A stretch of DNA of 6,296 nucleotides from Bacteroidales bacterium UBA1204 (GCA_002310075.1 DBXU01000142.1:1234-7529); one strand, 5' to 3'; shown: positions 1 to 6,296, numbered from the stretch's first letter. Translations and numbers: made by a program. The notes: generated by a model not told the origin, from the sequence alone.

Positions 1-24
1 GTCAGGGAAGGTTATGTTAATCAT
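1..24 (-). CDS. thrS: Threonyl-tRNA synthetase, first 8 codons only (partial)
   Basis: Read on the minus strand from an ATG at 24-22, the last eight codons before the window edge give MINITFPD. This matches the usual start of bacterial ThrS, where the N-terminal TGS domain begins with a M-I-x-I-T-F-P-D-G-like sequence; Bacteroidota ThrS proteins start this way. ThrS charges tRNA-Thr with threonine in the cytoplasm. Support comes from a Bacteroidota-type -7 element on the same strand at 52-59, which would leave a leader of about 20 bases. Eight residues are too few for certainty, but the motif, ATG and promoter agree. The rest of the gene lies to the left of the window, so catalytic motifs cannot be checked. 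Confidence 0.68.
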
Positions 25-51
25 AAGAATAGGTCTTTTTGAAAGCGGCTG

Positions 52-59
52 CAAAAGTA
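52..59 (-). promoter_or_regulatory. Bacteroidota-type -7 promoter element facing left (thrS)
   Basis: On the minus strand these bases read TACTTTTG, an exact match to the Bacteroidota -7 consensus TAnnTTTG, followed by CAGCC as is common downstream of such elements. Transcription would start near base 45, about 20 bases before the proposed thrS ATG. A -33 element is weak: the best candidate is TTTC at 79-76, with a spacer of about 16 bases and a C where consensus has G. The call therefore rests on the -7 match and its position. Confidence 0.6.
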
Positions 60-109
60 CAAAAAATTTCCTTACGAAAGAACAGATTTTCAGTCTTTGA
101 GAAGATTTT

Positions 110-140
110 TTTCTCCTTATTTATAAAAATGCTACATTTG
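110..140 (+). promoter_or_regulatory. Bacteroidota-type promoter for the SGNH hydrolase / C10 peptidase pair
   Basis: TACATTTG at 133-140 matches the -7 consensus TAnnTTTG exactly. TTTC at 110-113 lies 19 bases upstream and is one mismatch from the -33 TTTG element. The region between is A/T-rich. The expected start of transcription near 146-148 would leave a leader of only about 10 bases before the ATG at 158. No Shine-Dalgarno sequence is visible, which is normal in this phylum. The two promoters, at 52-59 and 133-140, point away from each other. Confidence 0.55.
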
Positions 141-157
141 CGCCATAATATCTTTCC

Positions 158-832
158 ATGAAGAAATACATTATCCTCATTATCTTAGCAACTATGTCGT
201 TTTTCGGCTATTCACAAGACTGGTTCGGCTTCAACCGCTATCAAGCCGATAACGAACGCATCATCGCCAGCGGCGACTACCCTGAAGTGGTCTTTATGGG
301 CAACTCCATCACTGAAATCTGGGCCATCTACCATCCGGACTTTTTCAACAGTAACAACTATTGTGGAAGAGGCATCAGTGGGCAAACATCGGCGCAGATG
401 CTGGTGCGTTTCACGGCCGACGTCGTCAACCTCCATCCCAAGGCAGTTGTCATCATGGCAGGTACCAACGACGTGGCACACAACGACTATTGGGTTGAGC
501 CCGAAAGGGTTGTTGAAAACATTGTCGCCATGTGCGACTTGGCTTTAGCCCACGACATCGTTCCAATCATCAGCTCCATCCCACCCTGCTCAGAATTCGT
601 CTGGAGAAAAGAAATCGAAAACGTCGGCCAGACCATCGTGGAAATCAACCGTGTTCTGAAGACTTACGCCGATGAGAAAGGGCTCGTTTATGTCGACTAT
701 CATTCAGCCCTCGCCGATGAGAACCTTGGATTCCCTAAGACACTCAGCGAGGACGGCTGCCATCCTGACCCCGACACCTATTTCACGATGGAAGACCTTG
801 TTTTAAAAGCCATTAGAGAGGTACTAAAATAA
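158..832 (+). CDS. Secreted SGNH/GDSL-family hydrolase (esterase/lipase-like)
   Basis: This 224-residue protein carries the conserved blocks of SGNH hydrolases in order. Block I is GNSIT at 48-52, with Ser50 the expected nucleophile. Block II is the glycine-rich GRGISG at 70-75. Block III is GTND at 102-105, with Asn104 for the oxyanion hole. Block V is DGCH at 199-202, giving the Asp199/His202 pair. Such enzymes remove acyl or acetyl groups from lipids or polysaccharides; the substrate cannot be read from sequence. The N-terminus (Lys-Lys, then a hydrophobic stretch to about residue 18) is a signal peptide with likely cleavage before Gln20. There is no lipobox and no C-terminal sorting domain, so a soluble periplasmic location is likely. 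The length is normal for a single-domain member. It is the first gene of a probable two-gene operon, ending TAATAA 15 bases before the C10 peptidase gene. Family assignment is firm. Confidence 0.93.
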   Translation: MKKYIILIILATMSFFGYSQDWFGFNRYQADNERIIASGDYPEVVFMGNSITEIWAIYHPDFFNSNNYCGRGISGQTSAQMLVRFTADVVNLHPKAVVIMAGTNDVAHNDYWVEPERVVENIVAMCDLALAHDIVPIISSIPPCSEFVWRKEIENVGQTIVEINRVLKTYADEKGLVYVDYHSALADENLGFPKTLSEDGCHPDPDTYFTMEDLVLKAIREVLK

Positions 833-847
833 TAACAAATATCACTC

Positions 848-3490
848 ATGAAAAAACTGTCAATCATACTAACGCTACTATTCGCAACGGTTTACAACAC
901 TTTCTCACAAACCGCCATCGATGAGGCGACAGCTTACAAAACCGCCCAGGCTTTCACGACTACTCGTCATGCGCTTAAAGGACAAAAGCTGGATTTGGTT
1001 TCATCAGAAGGAAACTATATTTATAACATCGGTGGCCAAGGTTTCGTCATCATTTCGAGCAACACGGTTTTGCCGCCTGTGCTGGCTTACTCTGACCAAG
1101 GCAATTTCCCGGATTTGGAAAATGCGCCGGAAAACTTCGCATCTTGGATCCGACATTATGACGAGATGATTGCATACGCCATCTCGAATGGAATTGAACC
1201 TGAAGCCAAGATTCAACGCCAATGGGACGATGCTGCACAAGGTGTATTCGGCTCACGTAATGCAAAAACAGTAGCCCCTTTGATAAGCACACACTGGAAT
1301 CAGGACTGCTATTACAACGAATACTGTCCAGCCACATCGGGTGGCGGGTGGTGGGGCGGTCCCTGCGGACATGTCTATGCCGGCTGCGTTGCATGCGCCA
1401 TGGCCCAAGTGATGAAATATTGGGATTATCCCGCAACAGGATTCGGATCACATAGTTACGTACATAGCGTATATGGCGAGCAAAGTGCCAACTTCGGTGC
1501 GACCACCTACCATTGGGATCAAATGCCCAACGAGTTATGGGATTCCAACGATGCCGTTGCCACGCTGATGTATCATTGTGGCGTCAGCGTCGACATGAAC
1601 TATTCCGCCTCAGGCAGTGGCGCGCAATCCAAAGACGTGGAAACCGCCATGCGTTCCTACTTTGGCTACTGCGGTGCCAAATATCGAGAAAAGAGCAAAT
1701 ACAGCGATGAGGCATGGATTGCCATGCTGGAAGCCGAACTTGACCTCTCCCGCCCCATTTATTATTCCGGCCACGACGGTGAGAATGGCCATGCCTTCGT
1801 TTGCGACGGCTACGACGGCAACGATTACATGCATTTCAACTTCGGTTGGAGCGGTGCGGGCGACTCCTATTATTCCATCTATGACGTAAATGGATACAAT
1901 CAAGGGCAAGCCGCCGTGATGAACCTGTTCCCCATCGAAATACAAGCGGATGCCAACGGCATCATTTACGTCACTGAGGACGGCAATGGCAACGGCTCTT
2001 CCTGGAGCAACGCCACCAATAAACTGGAGTTTGCCTCGGCCTTGACAAGCGGCGGCACCACAAAAGTATGGGTGAAGAGAGGTACTTATTACGGTGACAC
2101 ATCCGACACCGAGGGTGCTTTCCATATCACCAGCAACAACAGGGTTTATGGTGGCTTCCATGGCAACGAAGCCCCCGACTTCGACCTCTCCCAGCGTGAC
2201 CTCGTCAACGACGTCACCATCCTTGACGGACAAGGGCAAAGGCGCGTGCTGAACCAAGAGCAAGCCTTCAATGCAGGCACGATGCCCATCTGGGACGGCT
2301 TCACCATCCAAAACGGCGCCAATGGCAGCGGCGCAGGCGCCTACCTTAACAATTACGTCACGCTCAACAACTGCATATTCATCAACAATGCCGCCACCAC
2401 GTTCGGCGGCGGCTTGTACGTCAACTCCACTGGCGGCACGTCACGCGTGACGCTCAACAACTGCGTCATTGCCGACAACAGCGCTTCGATGGGCGGCGGC
2501 ATTTGCGACCGCCTCGGCGCCAACTACAACAATTGCCGCATCAGCAACAACACGGCAACAACCAAAGGCGGCGGCATCTATCTTTACAACAACACCGAGC
2601 CTGTCTTCAAAAACTGCATCATCAGCAACAACACTGCCAAAAACGGTGGCGGCATGTATGCACGTGGCAAGTTCACAGCCTACAACTGCGACTTCGTGAT
2701 GAACCTCGCCACCGAGAGCATGGGCGGACTGTACCACGAAAACAGCCATAACAAATACTACAATTGCATCGTCTGGGGCAACGTGGCCAACGGAATGCCC
2801 GACCAGTTCAGTGGAAAGAGCGACTTTGAGTATTGTGCCGTTCAAGGCGGCATGGAAGGAACCGGGAACATCGACATTCCAGCCGACAACAGTGGGCAAG
2901 AGCCAGGATGGTTCGTCCGTTTCAACCACCCCGCACAAGGAGCCGGAGCCGGCTACCACAATGAAGACTGGAGCCTGAAGCCACGCAGCATCTGCCTCAA
3001 CGCCGGCAAACCCAACACAGCCGGTTTGGGCGCCACCGACATCGCCGGCAACCAACGCATCCAGAAAGGTCGTGTGGAAATCGGCGCCTATGAAAGTTGC
3101 GCCTCGCTCACCCGTATCGAAGATGAAGTCTATGAGAGCGACGGCTATTGGTTCCACGGCAGGCACCTGACCGAGCCTGGCTATTACACTACAGCCCTGG
3201 CTGGCCCCGACTGCGACAGCGTCATCGGCTTGACACTTTATGTCCTGCTGGGCAACGAAGAACACGACAATGCCATTTTAGCACCATGGCCCAATCCGAC
3301 GACGGGGATCCTGCATCTAGAAGCAGACGACGTCCAAACCATCGAGGTTTACAACCTCATGGGACAATGCATGCTGCAATGTGGCGCATCCGACGAATTG
3401 GATTTGAGCCAATTCAAAAACGGCGTCTACTTCATCAGAATCATCGACGTATTGGGGAAGAGTACCGTCCATAAAGTTTTGAAAGAATAG
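848..3490 (+). CDS. C10 (streptopain-like) cysteine peptidase fused to a beta-helix and a T9SS type A sorting domain
   Basis: This 880-residue protein is exported by Sec and then probably by T9SS. Residues 1-20 are a signal peptide (cleavage likely before Gln21). About 21-135 resemble the C10 propeptide (GFVIISSNTVLPPVLAYSD near 65-83), which keeps such enzymes inactive until processed. About 140-362 is the peptidase: Cys180 in GCVACAMAQ is the nucleophile, His315 in GHAFVCDG is the catalytic base, and Asn331 and Trp334 lie in NFGWSG. The 16-residue His-to-Asn spacing equals that of streptopain, so an active enzyme is predicted. About 365-750 form a right-handed parallel beta-helix with repeated NC...NN...GGG[LIM]Y units. 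Residues 751-800 hold a short module ending CDSVIGLTLYVL, and about 811-880 (PNPTTG, then NGVYFIRI) are the sorting domain. It lies 15 bases after the SGNH gene and converges on the binding-protein gene. The substrate is unknown; the helix may bind glycans or extracellular protein. Confidence 0.93.
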   Translation: MKKLSIILTLLFATVYNTFSQTAIDEATAYKTAQAFTTTRHALKGQKLDLVSSEGNYIYNIGGQGFVIISSNTVLPPVLAYSDQGNFPDLENAPENFASWIRHYDEMIAYAISNGIEPEAKIQRQWDDAAQGVFGSRNAKTVAPLISTHWNQDCYYNEYCPATSGGGWWGGPCGHVYAGCVACAMAQVMKYWDYPATGFGSHSYVHSVYGEQSANFGATTYHWDQMPNELWDSNDAVATLMYHCGVSVDMNYSASGSGAQSKDVETAMRSYFGYCGAKYREKSKYSDEAWIAMLEAELDLSRPIYYSGHDGENGHAFVCDGYDGNDYMHFNFGWSGAGDSYYSIYDVNGYNQGQAAVMNLFPIEIQADANGIIYVTEDGNGNGSSWSNATNKLEFASALTSGGTTKVWVKRGTYYGDTSDTEGAFHITSNNRVYGGFHGNEAPDFDLSQRDLVNDVTILDGQGQRRVLNQEQAFNAGTMPIWDGFTIQNGANGSGAGAYLNNYVTLNNCIFINNAATTFGGGLYVNSTGGTSRVTLNNCVIADNSASMGGGICDRLGANYNNCRISNNTATTKGGGIYLYNNTEPVFKNCIISNNTAKNGGGMYARGKFTAYNCDFVMNLATESMGGLYHENSHNKYYNCIVWGNVANGMPDQFSGKSDFEYCAVQGGMEGTGNIDIPADNSGQEPGWFVRFNHPAQGAGAGYHNEDWSLKPRSICLNAGKPNTAGLGATDIAGNQRIQKGRVEIGAYESCASLTRIEDEVYESDGYWFHGRHLTEPGYYTTALAGPDCDSVIGLTLYVLLGNEEHDNAILAPWPNPTTGILHLEADDVQTIEVYNLMGQCMLQCGASDELDLSQFKNGVYFIRIIDVLGKSTVHKVLKE
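2360..2782 (+). repeat. Six-rung beta-helix repeat region within the C10 peptidase gene
   Basis: Residues 505-645 contain six degenerate repeats of 24-30 residues, each with Asn-Cys near its start. The cysteines are at 509, 539, 563, 590, 614 and 640. Most units continue with a hydrophobic residue, Asn-Asn and a turn motif GGG[LIM]Y or close to it (GGGLY 520, GGGIC 549, GGGIY 574, GGGMY 600, MGGLY 625). This resembles the repeats of polymorphic outer-membrane proteins and other right-handed beta-helices. At DNA level the copies share runs such as aacaactgc and ggcggcggc but are clearly diverged, so this is protein-level repetition rather than a recent tandem duplication. Confidence 0.85.
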
Positions 3491-3492
3491 AC

Positions 3493-5202
3493 TTATTCCG
3501 TCGCTATCTTAACCCTACGTAAATCCAGAAGATTCGTAGGGTTACTGCCCATGTCCTTCACGCGTTTGCTAACGAAACGGAGCACCTCGTCGTAGAATAG
3601 CACTACCACGGGAGCGTCCTGCATCATCAAGCTGTCCATCTCAGTATAGTATTCGGCACGTCTTTGCAGGTCATTGCAAAGCAATGCTTTATTGTACAGC
3701 TTGTCGTATTTAGGGTTGGTATAATGCGTGTAATTCGGGCCCGATGGGGCAAAGTTCGAGGTGGTAAACAAGGAAAGATAATTCTCAGCATCTGGATAGT
3801 CGGCCACCCACGAGGAACGGAAAAACGGTAAGCTTCCGTTGCTTCTCATGCTGCGCATCGTGGCAGGCGGCATCACCTCCATCTTACATTGTAAGCCTAT
3901 TTGCTCCACTTGACTCTGCACAAACTTACCTATGTCAGCATAGTCGGCCACGGTGGAAAGCTGCAACAAGTAGCCTTCCAAATGGTTCTCAGCCACCAGC
4001 TTCTGGGCGCGTTTCAAGTCATAGCCATAGCCTATGGTGCTGCTATGTCCGGGCAGACCCACGGGAATCATGCCACCCGTACCCGGTTCGCCGATACCGT
4101 TGCGCAAATAGCGCAGCATCTTCTCACGATCGATGCAGAGGTTGACCGCCTGACGCAGCGCACGGGAACGGTCGGGACCCAGCGGGTCGTTCGGGTCGAT
4201 GAAAAAAGAGAAATACTCGGTATTCAGATACGGTTCGGTGATGAGTTCTATCTTGTCCTCATATTTCTTGCGCAAATAACCATCATAGGTCAACAACTCG
4301 TCCTTGTAACGCGCGTCAATGCCCGACATAAAGTCGAACTTGCCCTTGATGAACTCCAGGAATGCCACCTGCTTGTCGATGAGGAAGCTGATAGATACGG
4401 CATCGATATACGGCAACCTCTCCCCTGCTTCATCACGCTCGAAATAGTCTGTATTCTTCCTAAAAACAAGTTTCACGCCTTCTTTCCAGTACTGGAACCT
4501 GAACGGCCCCGTCCCCACCGGATGGCTGCGGAAATCGTCGCCGTAATACTCAACGGCTTCATGTGGCACCACCGAAGCATAGGTCATGGAAAGGATACCT
4601 AGGAACGGCGGGAAAGGCTTCGACAATTCAATCTGGAAGGTGGTATCATCGATGGCAGTGAACGCATAATGGTCGTCGTCATGCTTTACGGAAGAAAAAA
4701 TCCACAAGCCAGGTGAGTTCAAAGTTTTGTCGACAACACGGTTGAAAGAATAAACGAAGTCTTGAGCGGTGACAAAACGAGACTTGTCGGTCGGCGTTTG
4801 ACTACGTCGAATCTCGATTTCGACAGGCTCAACGGCCTTAGCTTCTTCGTGTTGTGAAGGTCCCTGAGTCCGCCGAAGGGCCGACTGATAGAAGCAAGTA
4901 TCCTCATGAAACCGCACATCATCTCTCAAATGGAAAGTATACGTCTTGCCATCCTCACTGATGTCCCACGATTTGGCCACCATCGGGACAAGGTTCATCT
5001 TGTCGTCGAAGGCCACAAGACTGTTGAACACCTGGTTGCATGCCCAGATATGGGGCAGGTCCTTGGCATAAATCGGGTCGAGGGTGAGGATGCCGGCGGA
5101 TTCGTTGTATTTGAAAATGGCAAGACCTTCCTCGGAATCTTGGCGTTTGCCGCAAGAAACAAGCAACAGTAAGGTCAATATCCCAAGGAAGAATTTCCGC
5201 AT
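3493..5202 (-). CDS. Lipoprotein solute-binding protein, family 5 (OppA/DppA-like peptide binding)
   Basis: This is the extracytoplasmic binding component of an ABC-type importer for peptides or related solutes. From the ATG at 5202 it is 569 residues, with a signal peptide MRKFFLGILTLLLLVSC; Cys17 is the expected lipidated residue. Family 5 features follow: SEDGKTYTFHLR (about 82-93), TAQDFVYSF (near 145-153), VGTGPFRF (229-236) and RALRQAVNLCIDREKM (347-362). A GTG at 5208 is also in frame and overlaps the lon stop as GTGA; I prefer the ATG because it gives a standard signal peptide start. No permease or ATPase genes are visible, so it is an orphan here. It probably shares a transcript with lon. 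Residues about 105-143 hold an Arg/Glu/Pro-rich insertion of roughly 30 residues where relatives, as I recall them, have a short loop; it is encoded by a palindromic element listed separately. The peptide substrate is inferred from family only. Confidence 0.92.
   Translation of the reverse strand: MRKFFLGILTLLLLVSCGKRQDSEEGLAIFKYNESAGILTLDPIYAKDLPHIWACNQVFNSLVAFDDKMNLVPMVAKSWDISEDGKTYTFHLRDDVRFHEDTCFYQSALRRTQGPSQHEEAKAVEPVEIEIRRSQTPTDKSRFVTAQDFVYSFNRVVDKTLNSPGLWIFSSVKHDDDHYAFTAIDDTTFQIELSKPFPPFLGILSMTYASVVPHEAVEYYGDDFRSHPVGTGPFRFQYWKEGVKLVFRKNTDYFERDEAGERLPYIDAVSISFLIDKQVAFLEFIKGKFDFMSGIDARYKDELLTYDGYLRKKYEDKIELITEPYLNTEYFSFFIDPNDPLGPDRSRALRQAVNLCIDREKMLRYLRNGIGEPGTGGMIPVGLPGHSSTIGYGYDLKRAQKLVAENHLEGYLLQLSTVADYADIGKFVQSQVEQIGLQCKMEVMPPATMRSMRSNGSLPFFRSSWVADYPDAENYLSLFTTSNFAPSGPNYTHYTNPKYDKLYNKALLCNDLQRRAEYYTEMDSLMMQDAPVVVLFYDEVLRFVSKRVKDMGSNPTNLLDLRRVKIATE
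3510..3544. terminator. Strong hairpin at the convergent gene junction, possible terminator without U-tract
   Basis: TAACCCTACG at 3510-3519 and CGTAGGGTTA at 3535-3544 are perfect inverted repeats of 10 bases. Inside them, AATC (3522-3525) pairs with GATT (3531-3534), leaving a 5-base loop CAGAA and a 2-base bulge (TA). The hairpin begins 20 bases after the stop of the C10 peptidase gene and lies within the last codons of the binding-protein gene on the other strand. Neither strand has a T-run right after the stem, so a classical intrinsic terminator is not supported. It could stop or stabilise either transcript's 3' end. Confidence 0.45.
4818..4882. repeat. Palindromic interspersed-repeat-like element inserted in frame in the binding-protein gene
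   Basis: The left arm (4818-4837, TTTCGACAGGCTCAACGGCC) and the right arm (4859-4878, GGTCCCTGAGTCCGCCGAAG) are imperfect inverted repeats, with 13 of 20 positions matching when one is reverse-complemented. They flank a 21-base centre. On the coding (minus) strand the element translates to ALRRTQGP at one end and VEPVE at the other. From memory, these closely resemble the peptides ALRQAQGP and VEPVE made when interspersed palindromes of the type CTTCGACAGGCTCAGGGACC fall inside genes in Bacteroidota and some other bacteria. The reading frame stays open throughout. The exact ends are uncertain, and no second copy is present in this window. Confidence 0.65.
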
Positions 5203-5204
5203 AA

Positions 5205-6296
5205 TCACTTGACTTTGAAACCGATCACCTCAGAATGCAAGTTGTTCAGATACTTGTTGTAATCGAGGTCGTTGGTGTCTTGTTCCTTCTCTAGAGCTAG
5301 ATCAAGCACTTCCATCATGTTTTCCACATAGTGGAATTTCAATCCTTCTACATAGTCCTCCTTGATGTCCTTGATGTCGTGTTCGTTGTCGACAGAAAGA
5401 ATCAGGTCGGTGACGCCATTGCGTTTGGCAGCTAGTATCTTTTCTTTCACGCCACCCACAGGCAGCACCCTGCCACGCAGCGTGATCTCGCCCGTCATGG
5501 CCAGCTGGCCCTTCACCTTACGTTGGGTGAAGGCGGAGGTCAAAGCGGTGAGCATGGTGATGCCGGCCGAGGGGCCGTCCTTAGGCGTGGCGCCCTCTGG
5601 GATATGGACATGCACGTTCCAAGCGTCAAACACGTCAGGGTTGATATTGAGTAGCGAAGCGTGCGCCTTGATAAACTCATAAGCAATGGTGGCCGATTCC
5701 TTCATCACCTCGCCGAGGTTACCCGTCAGCGAGAGATGCCCGCCGCCACGGCTCAGACTCACTTCGATGGATAGGATCTCGCCGCCCACCTGTGTCCATG
5801 CCAAACCAGTGGCGACGCCTGGCATGGTATGCTTCACCTCATCTTCATCATGGTGCATAGGTACACCGAGCACTTCGCGCAAATCTTCGGAAGTGATCCT
5901 CTTCACATAACTATCCCCAGCCACCACCTGCTTGGCACGATAGCGCATCAAGTCGCCGATACGGCGTTCCAAGTTACGCACGCCAGCCTCACGGGTATAG
6001 TCGTCGATGACGTGCATCACGATGTCTTTCGAAAGGCTGATTTGTTTGGCGTCCAAACCATGTTCCGTCATCTGCTTTGGAATCAAGTGACGCTTGGCGA
6101 TTTCATACTTTTCCTCACGCAGGTAACCGCTCAAATCGATGATTTCCATACGGTCGCGCAAGGCTGGATGGATGGTCGCGAGATTGTTGGCAGTAGCAAT
6201 AAACAACACCTTCGACAGGTCATAATCCAATTCGATGAAATTATCGTAAAAGGCATTGTTCTGTTCCGGATCGAGGATCTCAAGCAAGGCAGCCTG
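5205..6296 (-). CDS. lon: ATP-dependent Lon protease, C-terminal 363 residues (5' end beyond window)
   Basis: Lon is a cytoplasmic hexameric AAA+ serine protease that degrades misfolded and regulatory proteins. The visible part begins in the AAA+ module ([13 protein letters not shown] at the window edge; this is internal sequence, not a start). It then shows the sensor-1 region FIATANN, the DRMEII stretch carrying the arginine finger, and the helical lid with [15 protein letters not shown] containing the sensor-2 arginine. The protease domain follows: Ser243 in PKDGPSAG (codon 5570-5568) and Lys284 in [12 protein letters not shown] (codon 5447-5445) form the catalytic dyad. A tail of about 35 charged residues ends the protein. 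Nothing is truncated except by the window edge; the Walker motifs and substrate-binding N-domain would lie to the right. Its TGA at 5207-5205 touches the binding-protein gene, so the two are likely cotranscribed. Confidence 0.97.
   Translation of the reverse strand, partial: QAALLEILDPEQNNAFYDNFIELDYDLSKVLFIATANNLATIHPALRDRMEIIDLSGYLREEKYEIAKRHLIPKQMTEHGLDAKQISLSKDIVMHVIDDYTREAGVRNLERRIGDLMRYRAKQVVAGDSYVKRITSEDLREVLGVPMHHDEDEVKHTMPGVATGLAWTQVGGEILSIEVSLSRGGGHLSLTGNLGEVMKESATIAYEFIKAHASLLNINPDVFDAWNVHVHIPEGATPKDGPSAGITMLTALTSAFTQRKVKGQLAMTGEITLRGRVLPVGGVKEKILAAKRNGVTDLILSVDNEHDIKDIKEDYVEGLKFHYVENMMEVLDLALEKEQDTNDLDYNKYLNNLHSEVIGFKVK

Noticed and set aside
96..99. TTTG as the -33 element for the plus-strand promoter
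   Set aside because: It lies 33 bases before the -7 element, too far compared with the usual spacing of about 19-21 bases; TTTC at 110-113 fits better.
1610..2311. A 233-codon open frame on the minus strand opposite the peptidase domain
   Set aside because: It overlaps the catalytic domain, whose motifs are unambiguous on the plus strand. The antisense frame shows no known family features.
2441..3265. A 274-codon open frame on the minus strand opposite the beta-helix
   Set aside because: It is the complement of the repeated Asn/Gly/Ala-rich coding region. Its Ala/Val-rich translation has no recognisable domain, and the plus-strand protein is clearly real.
3901..4602. A 233-codon open frame on the plus strand opposite the binding-protein gene
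   Set aside because: It is a shadow of a well-supported family 5 binding protein and has no recognisable domain.
4800..4886. GACT at 4800-4803 and 4883-4886 as a possible target-site duplication flanking the palindromic element
   Set aside because: Four bases is close to chance, and an insertion with these ends (83 bases) would have shifted the frame, so the boundaries do not fit a clean in-frame insertion.
6206..6225. CTTCGACAGG within lon as another copy of the palindromic element
   Set aside because: It encodes the conserved Lon segment DYDLSKV and has no second arm nearby, so the match is coincidental.
6285..6287. TTG at 6287-6285 as a start codon for lon
   Set aside because: The frame continues to the window edge with [13 protein letters not shown], a conserved internal Lon motif, so the TTG is an internal Leu and the gene is cut by the window.

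Overview
The window reads as a piece of chromosome from a member of the order Bacteroidales (phylum Bacteroidota). The evidence is a C-terminal type IX secretion (T9SS) sorting domain, a C10 cysteine peptidase, two signal peptides ending just before Gln, promoter elements of the Bacteroidota form TAnnTTTG, and starts without a clear Shine-Dalgarno sequence. A gut, rumen or oral relative of Prevotella is plausible, but the genus cannot be fixed from this sequence.

Layout. The first 24 bases, on the minus strand, look like the first eight codons of thrS (threonyl-tRNA synthetase) leaving the left edge. Bases 25-157 form a divergent promoter region, with one -7 element facing thrS and one facing right. 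Two secreted-protein genes follow on the plus strand, 15 bases apart and probably one operon. The first is a small SGNH/GDSL esterase. The second is an 880-residue protein built from a C10 (streptopain-like) peptidase with its propeptide, a right-handed parallel beta-helix with repeats, a small linker module and a T9SS type A sorting domain.

The second half is on the minus strand. lon (ATP-dependent protease, C-terminal 363 residues) enters from the right edge. It is followed almost without a gap by a lipoprotein gene for a family 5 (OppA/DppA-like) solute-binding protein. The two blocks converge at 3490/3493 with only 2 bases between stop codons. A strong hairpin lies just inside the end of the binding-protein gene.

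The most interesting features are a palindromic repeat-like element that appears to have inserted in frame into the binding-protein gene (about 4818-4882) and the fusion of a C10 peptidase to a cysteine-ladder beta-helix. I see no defence system, CRISPR array, insertion sequence, tRNA or rRNA. There is no gene-free stretch over 300 bases.
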